DNA from: Armigeres subalbatus
Taxonomy: Eukaryota; Arthropoda; Insecta; Diptera; Culicidae
DNA length: 64,000 nucleotides
Assembly (NCBI RefSeq): GCF_024139115.2
Contig: NC_085141.1
Location: forward strand, 43,273,065-43,337,064
Direction: 5' to 3'
Below are positions 57,253 to 64,000 of the stretch, in pieces. The notes beneath the pieces were generated by a model. The model did not search any database, was not told where the DNA came from, and was given only the letters and a program-made list of their open reading frames with translations. Each line of letters begins with the position of its first letter. Positions within the stretch are counted from its first letter, which is position 1. Both the position numbers and the translations under genes were made by a program.

Positions 57253-57567
57253 ATATGATTAGCGAAATGAAAACAAGCCATTGCATTGTTTCATGCTGCT
57301 GTTTGCGCATATTTTTTGTTGGCGGCTGGATGCTGGCAGCGGTGGGTGGTATAGTTTTTTATTCAGCGGCACAATTCGTATAGCAAGATGCCCTATCAGC
57401 AACTTCACTTGCTTGGGCTTTCGAGCAATCTTGCTCGATGGATCGAGCAGCAATGGGTCATCAAGCAATCTTGCTCGATGGGTCGAGCAGCCTTGCTCGC
57501 GCATTTAATCTGGATCACGATAAGCACCATTGGGGAGGAGGGGTTAGCTCCCGAACAACGTGGTTTT
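57253..57567. repeat. Outer unique flank, right arm
   Basis: Inverted equivalent of 28,323-28,650. It contains two tgctcgat(gg)atcgagca-type palindromes, at 57,432-57,449 and (gggtcg variant) 57,472-57,489. The Juan-like element is inserted about 65 bp outside it. Confidence 0.75.
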
Positions 57568-57628
57568 TTAAATTTATTTTTTTTACGCGAAAACTTGGTG
57601 AATTACAAAAGCGGTGTGAAAAGTACAC

Positions 57629-57670
<42 letters not shown>

Positions 57671-57887
57671 TAATTTTATTTGCTAATTATCTAATACATG
57701 CATTCATCTCTTAGACTAGGTGTTCCGTGTTTTCTTAACACTATCATCCTTATTTGCTATGTTACGCTTTTAGTTATTATTAATACATTTCAATTGCCTC
57801 TGGCAGTTAGAATTTTTCCTCTGGTTGAATTGAACCATGTAGGAATTACAATGTTTTCAACTTAAACTAAACTTAACCTATTTTATA

Positions 57888-60565
57888 CTAAGAGTACAAG
57901 GAGTTAATCGTTGCAATAGAAGATTGCAACGATTTTTGTCTAAAATTGGAAATTATTTTGTAGGACATTTGTTGCAATGTCTCAATATTAGAAATTCTAT
58001 GAAGTTCATTGGTACTATACCACGGAGGCAACTTCAGAATCATTTTCAAAATTTTATTTTGAATCCTCTGGAGTGCCTTCTTTCTGGTATTGCAGCAACT
58101 AGTCCATATTGGCACAGCATACAACATGGCAGGTCTAAAATTTGTTTGTAAATCAAAAGTTTGTTCTTAAGACAAAGTTTTGATTTTCTGTTTATAATTG
58201 GATATAGACACTTAATATATTTGTTACATTTGGCTTGAAGGCCTTCAATGTGATTTTTAAAGTTAATTTTTGATCTAGCAGAAGTCCTAAATATTTAGCT
58301 TCGCTAGACCAATTAATTGGAACCCCATTCATAGTGACAATATGTCTGCTAGAAGGTTTCAAATAAGAAGCTCTCGGCTTATGTGGGAAAATTATAAGCT
58401 GAGTTTTGGAAGCATTCGGGGAAATTTTCCATTTTTGCAAGTAAGTGGAGAAAATTTTCTAAACTTTTTTGCAATCTACTACAAGCGACACGAAGGCTTC
58501 GTCCTTAGGCTGAGAGGCCCGTGTCATCTGCTAATAACGATTTTCGACACCCTGATGGTAAATCAGGTAAGTCAGAAGTATGTAAAACTATTAAACAATA
58601 TGGGCCCCAGTATGCTGCCTTGGGGAACACCAGCCCTTACAGGTAATCTATCAGATTTAGTATTCTGATAGTTTACCTGCAGTGAGCGATCTGATAAATA
58701 ATTTTGGATCAGTTTAATAATGTACAGAGGAAAATTAAAATTCATCAATTTTACAATCAAACCTTCATGCCAAACACTGTCAAATGCTTTCTCTATATCA
58801 AGAAGAGCAACTCCAGTCGAATATCCTTCAGATTTGTTGAGCCGAATTAAGTTCGTAACTCTTAATAACTGATGAGTGGTTGAATGCCCATGGCGAAAAC
58901 CAAATTGCTCATCAGCAAAAATAGAATTGTCATTAATATGAACCATCATTCTATTTAAAATAATCTTTTCAAACAGTTTGCTTATTGAAGAAAGCAAACT
59001 GATTGGGCGATAACTAGAAGCCTCAGCTGGATTTTTGTCCGGCTTCAAAATTGGAACACTTTTGGCGTTTTTCCATTTATCTGGAAAGTATGCCAATTGA
59101 AAACATTTATTAAATAAATCAGCCAAAAAGGATAAAGAGCTCTCAGGGAGTTTTTTAATAAGTATGTAGAAAATACCATCATCACCTGGGCTTTCATATT
59201 TTTAAATTTTCTAGTAATAGATCTCACTTCATCCAAATTAGTTCCCAACGAAGGATCAAAACATTATCTTGATTGAGAATGTCTTCGAAGCTCCGTGTAA
59301 CCTGATCCTCAATTGGACTAGTGAGACCTAGACTAAAATTATGGGCACTCTCGAACTGCTGAGCAAGTTTTTGAGCCTTTTCGCCATTTGTTAATAAAAT
59401 TTTATTTCCCTCTTTAAGCGCTGGAATTGGCTTTTGAGGTTTTTAAGAATTTTTGTTAATTTCCAAAAGGGTTTCGAACTGGGATCCAACTTCGAGACAT
59501 TATTCTCAAAGTTGGTATTTCTCAGAATAGCGAAACGTTTTTTAATTTCATTTTGCAAATCTCGCCAAATAACTTTCAACGCGGGATCGCGAGTTCTTTG
59601 GTATTGCCTTCTTCTCACATTTTAAGACGGATCAGTAGCTGAAGATCGTCGTCAATAATAATGGAGTTGAATTTAACTTCACATTTCGGAATTGCAATGC
59701 CTCTGGCTTCGACAATTAAATTTGTCAAAGATACGAGCGCATTGTCAATATCACTTTTGGTATCGAGAGGAATATCAACATCAAAATTCCTATCGATATA
59801 TGTTTTGAGAGAATCCCAATCAGCTCTATGATAATTAAAAGTAGAGCTGATTGGATTATAAATGGCTTCTTGTGAGATTTCAAACGTCACAGGAAGGTGA
59901 TCAGAGTCAAAGTCAGCATGAGTTACCAATTGGCCACACAGCTGACTTGAATCCGTTAAAACTAAATCAATTGTAGAAGGATTTCGACTGGAAGAAAAAC
60001 AAGTTGGTCCATTGGGATATTGAATAGTATAATATCCCGCAGAACAATCTTCAAATAAAATTTTACCATTGGAATTGCTTTGAGCATTATTCCATGAACG
60101 GTGTTTGGCATTGAAGTCACCAATTACGAAGAATTTTGATTTGTTGCGATTCAGAATTTGAAGATCAGCTTTCAACAAATTCTTTTGCTGCCCATTGCAT
60201 TGAAAAGGCAAGTAGGCTGCAATGAAGGAAAATTGTCCAAAATTTGTTTCAACAGAAACTCCCAAGGTTTCAAAAACTTTGGTTTCAAACGAAGAAAATA
60301 ATTTATGTTTGATACGTCTATTAATGACAATGGCGACCCCACCACAGGCGCTGTCAAGACGATCATTTCTGTAGATAAAATAGTTTGGATCTCTTTTAAT
60401 GGAGAGTCCTGGTTTTAAATATGTTTCAGTTATAATGGCAATATGCACATTATGAACTGAAAGGAAGTTGAATAATTCATCTTCCTTACCCTTTAGAGAG
60501 CGGGCATTCCAATTTAGAACTTTCACACAATTATTTGGATCCATTGAAACGGAGTCCGATAACAA
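57888..60565 (-). pseudogene. Juan-like ORF2: endonuclease and reverse transcriptase, several frameshifts
   Basis: Endonuclease 60,565-59,615: VLNWNARSLKG, IAIITETYLK, FFVIGDFNAKHRSWNN, STIDLVLTD and DFDSDHLPVTF, all key residues kept. A one-base loss in an A run at about 59,625 ends it (LIRLKM-stop), and the reading continues in another frame as RRRQYQRTRDPALKVIW. Several stops fall at 59,390-59,130. Polymerase 59,126-58,572: VPILKPDKNPAEASSYRPIS, VALLDIEKAFDSVWHEG and RAGVPQGSILGPILFN, then a further frameshift. The catalytic L-A-D-D is still encoded at 58,523-58,534, out of frame. The C-terminal parts (58,440-58,192 and 58,127-57,888) include FPHKPRASYLKP and MLYAVPIWTSC. Confidence 0.83.
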
Positions 60566-60655
60566 TTTTTTGTGTGTACTTTATACCAACCTGAACAGCT
60601 TCTGGTATGGTATTTGCTTTGAACATTGCATCAATCATGTGATGCAATTGTTCAG

Positions 60656-61931
60656 TTAAAAATCAAAATCGGAAGCAGTCATGCTACCTGAATCGGCAAC
60701 ATGACCGTTATTTTCCGTTGGGACATGGGTATAAACCTCATTTTGAGAAGAGAAATTTGGTCTACCAGCAGCGATGTTTGCATACGTAGGTACATTGGAA
60801 AAATTGGAATTTACTGAAGTGCTTGCTACCCGTTGACGAGCGGCAAAATTTGTTTGTGAATTGTGGTGGGTATGAATTGCTCGACCGGTAACCGGTTTCG
60901 AAATTTGAGCGTTTGAAAAATTTCTCGAATCTGGGATCCGATTGGAATTTCCCGTCATCAATTTTGCACGGGAATTCAAAACTTTTTTGCGTGAAGGGCA
61001 TTCCCAGAAATTGGATTTGTGATTGCCCCCACAGTTTGCGCACTTAAATTTATTGGAATCTTCTCTCACAGGACATGCGTCCTTGGCGTGAGAGGTTCCA
61101 CCACAAATCATGCATTTAGCATCCATGTGACAATGTTTGGTTCCATGACCCCACTTTTGGCACTTACGGCACTGGGTAGGGTTTTGAAATTTCCCCCAGG
61201 CCTGCGGAAATGTTCCCATGTAACACGGACATGGGACATAATACAGGCCTTTTCCAAACTTTTTCATTTAGTTCACTTTTGTTAAAATGAACTAAATAAA
61301 ATTCTTGAGAAATGCCCTCTGGGAAGTACCAGAGTGAGATTTCTTTTCATCTTAATTACTTGGACTGGTGAAAATCCAAGTAATTGAGAAATTTCAATTT
61401 TAATCTCATCCAGTGATTTGTCATCACTGGGAGACCTTTCAAGACGACTTTGAACAATCGCTCAGTTTTGTCGTCGTATGTGAAGAATTTATGGCGCTTC
61501 TCAGTTAAATAGTGAAGAAGACGTTTGCGATCGTCAAAGGATCCCGGCAAAACGCGGCAGTCACCCTTCCTAGCAATCTGAAATGAAACCTTGATCCCCT
61601 GAAGGTTACTCAAAATCTCATTCCGGAAGCCAGAAAACTCGGCAACAGATACCACAATTGGCGGAATCCTTTGCTTTTTCGCATGAATCGAATCACCTGG
61701 GCTAGAGGTAGATTCGATTTGCTCAATATCATCATTAATCAAATCGAACTGATTGCGCAGTTCGATTGGAGAAGCATTATTTCCGATATTAGAGTTAGAA
61801 GGAATATCTGAATTCTCCAGCTTCCTTCTATTTTTTCCGCGCTTGGGCAGGACGGTCTTGAAACCTTGTTTCTTTGAAGGAAGTGGAGAATTCAGAGACT
61901 CCCCCTTCCTCTTGTTTTTATTAATGCTCAT
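60656..61931 (-). pseudogene. Juan-like ORF1 (gag-like, RNA-binding), frameshifted
   Basis: The N-terminal part (61,931-61,356) starts MSINKNKRKGESLNSPLPSK. It is basic, then reads RKGDCRVLPGSFDDRKRLLH and KVVLKGLP, an RRM-like region of gag proteins. The reading is lost between 61,356 and 61,270 by more than one frame change. It resumes as GTFPQAWGKFQNPTQCRKCQ with knuckles C-x2-C-x4-H-x4-C (CRKC..H..C), again CMIC..H..C, and CANC..H..C, followed by a low-complexity Asn/Ser tail ending at 60,656. Binds its own RNA in active relatives. Confidence 0.82.
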
Positions 61932-62319
61932 GGCTGAGCGTGGAGACGTGACCTTCTAAGAGGTTTTTTCCCAGAACGGTGTCCCTGCAGGATTACCACC
62001 GCTTGTCGGAATTTTACTTCCGCAAACGGGTCCAACGTAAAACGAAGGCACGGGTCCTTGCAAAGATCGTAACGGGATCAGTGGGTACAAATAGCGCTAA
62101 GAAGCACCGTTGAAATTAAATAGCTTCGGGTAGTATTAAAAACTTCCTTCCGCAAAGAGAGAAAGAACCGCACAGCACGAAAGCACGATGCGGTCTGAAG
62201 TACACATCAATAAATCAATGAACGCAAAGCGCATCTTTAGATACTATTTCTATCCAAAAAAGTTAAACGATTAAGACCTTATTCATAATTTCCACAAAGA
62301 ATTTTGGAATGCAGTATGT

Positions 62320-63085
62320 AACAAACGTTAGGAGCGGCTTACAACAGCGTTTGTTCCCCATGTTAGAAGCGGCTGATCATCGTCCGAGTGCCAGGGAGGG
62401 ACTCTAAATAAAACTGTGCACATCATGCTGCACCGTGTCAGCTTCGAGAAGGCGGCCCTTCAACGCGATGTAGGTAAGGTAGCCTACTGAAGAGTTACCA
62501 AGAAAGGCAAAAGTAGAGCAAACGGATTGATTCAACGGCAACGAATAAAGAACAACGATTGGAAAGTCGGATCTTGGAACGTGAGAACTTTGGCTCGTGA
62601 GCTGCAGAAGGTCGGCGTGAGAGTGACAGTTATCCAGAACTGGAGAACGTGAATTCCGGGCGGTGGATCCCATAGCGAACACTTCATTCAAGTACCACAT
62701 TTACTAAAGTGGCGGTGACAGAGGAGAACGAGGAGTTGGCTTCATGGTGATCGGGAAGCCATATGCTTGTTATCCGGTGGAACCCGATAAGCGACCGCAT
62801 TTGCGTGTTGAGAATGAAGGGCAAGTTCTTCAACTATAGCTTGATCAGCATCTATGCCCCAACGAATGATAAGCCAGATGACGTGAAGAATGATAGAACT
62901 CAGAGCCTTGATAAGGCCTACGGAGAGTGTCCAACACACGATGTTGAGATTGTCATCGGGGATGCAAATGCGCAGATCGGCAGAGGAAGTTTCTTTCTCT
63001 CTGTCATTGGTACGGAAAGCCTTCATTCCGCTACCAATGATAATGGTCTGCGACTTGTAACCTTTGCTGCTACTAGAGGGATGGT
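62320..63085 (+). pseudogene. RTE 5' leader and endonuclease fragment
   Basis: gcggctgatcatcgtccgag, then tgccagggagggactctaa (62,350-62,407), is the plus-strand equivalent of the 5' leader at 20,150-20,210, so this is the start of a related RTE. The endonuclease part reads DRICVLRMKGKFFNYSLISI, YAPTNDKPDD, PTHDVEIVIGDANAQIGRGS and TNDNGLRLVTFAATRGMV, then stops matching at about 63,085. N-terminal catalytic motifs are scrambled by frameshifts and the SDH motif is absent. Confidence 0.78.
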
Positions 63086-63136
63086 CCATGAACGAGATAA
63101 ATATAAAATGCTTCATAAAAATAATCAAAATACCCA

Positions 63137-63717
63137 TCACAATGCCAAATTCATTCGGATCGCTTTCCTATTTCGTTTGCCTTTGGCCTGCATGCGTTTC
63201 GTTTTAATTGAATTTTGTAACTTGTTTTTGGCGTCACGCAAGAAACATTGGAAAAGAGTGTTAAATATTTTATCGACAAGAAGCTGGAAACTGTTATTGC
63301 AAATGATTTCAATGAATGGTTCGTACTTGAGATATTGTTTGAGTCTAGTCTTAACATTTCGCCGGTTTTTGTGCAAAACCTTTGAAAAAATGGCTTGTAT
63401 GGTTTAAAAGCCAATAAACTGATATCAAAAGCCTGTGCTCCTGGGAAACAATTCACGTTCTTGATTTTACAGAAACTATGAATAGAATCAGAACCGAATT
63501 TGAATTCACTGTGTCTTATAGTAAGTTGCTTACGACATTTTTCGTGTTTAAGTTTACGAATAGCTGCTCCCAAAATATAAGCTAGACCATTTGTTTCTCT
63601 ATGTGTTGCTTGGTATCGTTTTTTTAGAGGTGGTAACTTATGTCGGAATGTTTCTTGTAAGTTGCGATTAACAGTTTCTTCTTCATTCACCATGTCGTTT
63701 TCGTCACATAAAGGCAT
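63137..63717 (-). pseudogene. Unidentified, perhaps C-terminal remnant of a DDE/THAP-type transposase
   Basis: Two overlapping minus-strand frames. The first begins near 63,717 and reads THRETNGLAYILGAAIRKLK followed by HEKCRKQLTI. The second reads SFQLLVDKIFNTLFQCFLRD, ending in a basic KTKRMQAKGKRNRK tail. Alternation of 'LAY..GAAIRKLK..C' and a basic end resembles the C-terminal part of P/THAP-like transposases, but no catalytic residue or zinc finger is seen. A single frameshift near 63,380 would separate the two parts. The family assignment is a guess. Confidence 0.35.
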
Positions 63718-63885
63718 CGCCTTATTTGGTTCACAATCAGGGTTGCCACTACGTTTTGGGAAAAGTCTGGCATGCTACAAATTAAAAATCTGGCAAAATC
63801 TGGCGAAGAAATTAGTCTTTATCATTTTTTCTTAGTCTTTATTTAGGTGTTTTTTTTTAAATTTATAACACCCAAACAACACACA
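63718..63885. other. Short spacer
   Basis: AT-rich, no recognisable feature before the SINE. Confidence 0.5.
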
Positions 63886-64000
63886 TTCTTCTTCTTCTTC
63901 TTCTTATTGGCATTACATCCCCACACTGGGACGAAGCCACCTCGCAGCTTAGTGTTCATTAAGCACTTCCACAGTTATTAACTGCGAGGTTTCTAAGCCA
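63886..64000 (-). mobile_element. 3' part of a minus-strand SINE, cut by the window edge
   Basis: A (ttc)n run (63,886-63,905) is followed by attggcattacatccccaca, ctgggacgaagcc and cctcgcagcttagtgttcat. This is the 3' end of a very common Aedes tRNA-derived SINE of Feilai type. The tRNA head would lie beyond position 64,000. Confidence 0.75.

Larger units (their letters stand above)
28323..57567. repeat. 29-kb imperfect palindrome built on inverted satellite arrays
   Basis: Left arm 28,323-36,704 and right arm 43,074-57,567 are inverted relative to each other. From outside in, each arm has an outer unique flank with hairpin motifs, a 182-bp satellite array, and a 214-bp inner unique flank (36,491-36,704 against 43,074-43,287). 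The inner array edge falls at the same base of the satellite unit on both sides. The unique flanks differ by roughly 10-15% by eye, so the structure is old. The core 36,705-43,073 holds only other repeats. A fold-back or Galileo-like transposon with satellite TIRs, or an inverted segmental duplication, would fit; no transposase or TSD was found. Confidence 0.8.
57621..62210 (-). mobile_element. Juan-like (Jockey clade) non-LTR retrotransposon with 13-bp TSD
   Basis: aagtacacatcaa lies at both borders (57,621-57,633 and 62,198-62,210). The element proper is 57,634-62,197 (4,564 bp). Its 34-nt T run (57,634-57,667) is the poly(A) tail of the minus-strand copy. It carries a 5' UTR (62,197-61,932), ORF1 with three CCHC knuckles, ORF2 (endonuclease and reverse transcriptase) and a 3' UTR of about 220 bp. 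Length and proteins fit Juan-A of Aedes. Frameshifts in both ORFs make it inactive, but its full length and TSD mark it as one of the younger insertions here. Confidence 0.88.

Noticed and set aside
1..64000. Endogenous viral elements (flavivirus- or rhabdovirus-like)
   Set aside because: Frames were scanned by eye for polymerase, nucleoprotein or helicase blocks. All polymerase signals belong to non-LTR retrotransposons.

Overview
The window looks like repeat-dense genomic DNA from an Aedes mosquito, most likely Ae. aegypti or a close relative. The evidence is a Juan-type Jockey-clade retrotransposon, RTE/JAM1-type retrotransposons, tRNA-derived SINEs of the type common in Aedes, many small inverted-repeat elements (MITEs), and a single compact host gene with a 56-bp intron. 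Species is an inference from the repeat families; no search was run.

Only one host protein gene is convincing: Paf1 (RNA polymerase II-associated factor 1), 13,840-15,569 on the + strand, in two exons, with an acidic stretch and a long Arg/Ser tail. Its promoter side is packed with small transposons that stop about 200 bp before the likely start site.

Layout. 0-13.6 kb: AT-rich DNA with at least ten TIR or fold-back elements, several with clear target-site duplications (TSDs), one of them split by a retrotransposon insertion (1.9-3.1 kb), plus a tRNA-like unit at 8.3 kb. 13.8-15.7 kb: Paf1. 15.9-16.2 kb: SINE. 16.3-26.1 kb: a graveyard of non-LTR retrotransposons. It holds a minus-strand RTE copy with intact endonuclease motifs but a nonsense codon, a damaged polymerase motif and a 435-bp insertion; a plus-strand RTE split by a 1.1-kb insertion that carries 151-bp tandem repeats and a perfect 111-bp inverted repeat; and tandem 5' ends of a gag-bearing element. 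27.5-28.3 kb: two 396-bp MITEs in tandem.

28.3-57.6 kb is the most unusual part. Two arrays of a 182-bp satellite (about 43 units left, about 75 right) lie in opposite orientation around a 6.4-kb core. Matching unique inverted flanks sit at the inner edge (214 bp each) and the outer edge (about 250-350 bp, with repeated hairpin motifs). The whole is a 29-kb imperfect palindrome. It resembles a giant fold-back or long-TIR transposon, or an old inverted duplication; the core holds only other repeats and no recognisable transposase.

57.6-62.2 kb: a nearly full-length, frameshifted minus-strand Juan-like element with poly(A) and a 13-bp TSD. 62.3-64 kb: an RTE endonuclease fragment, a possible transposase remnant and the start of another SINE. 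The proteins here do not form a pathway. Apart from Paf1 the readable frames are relics of mobile elements.
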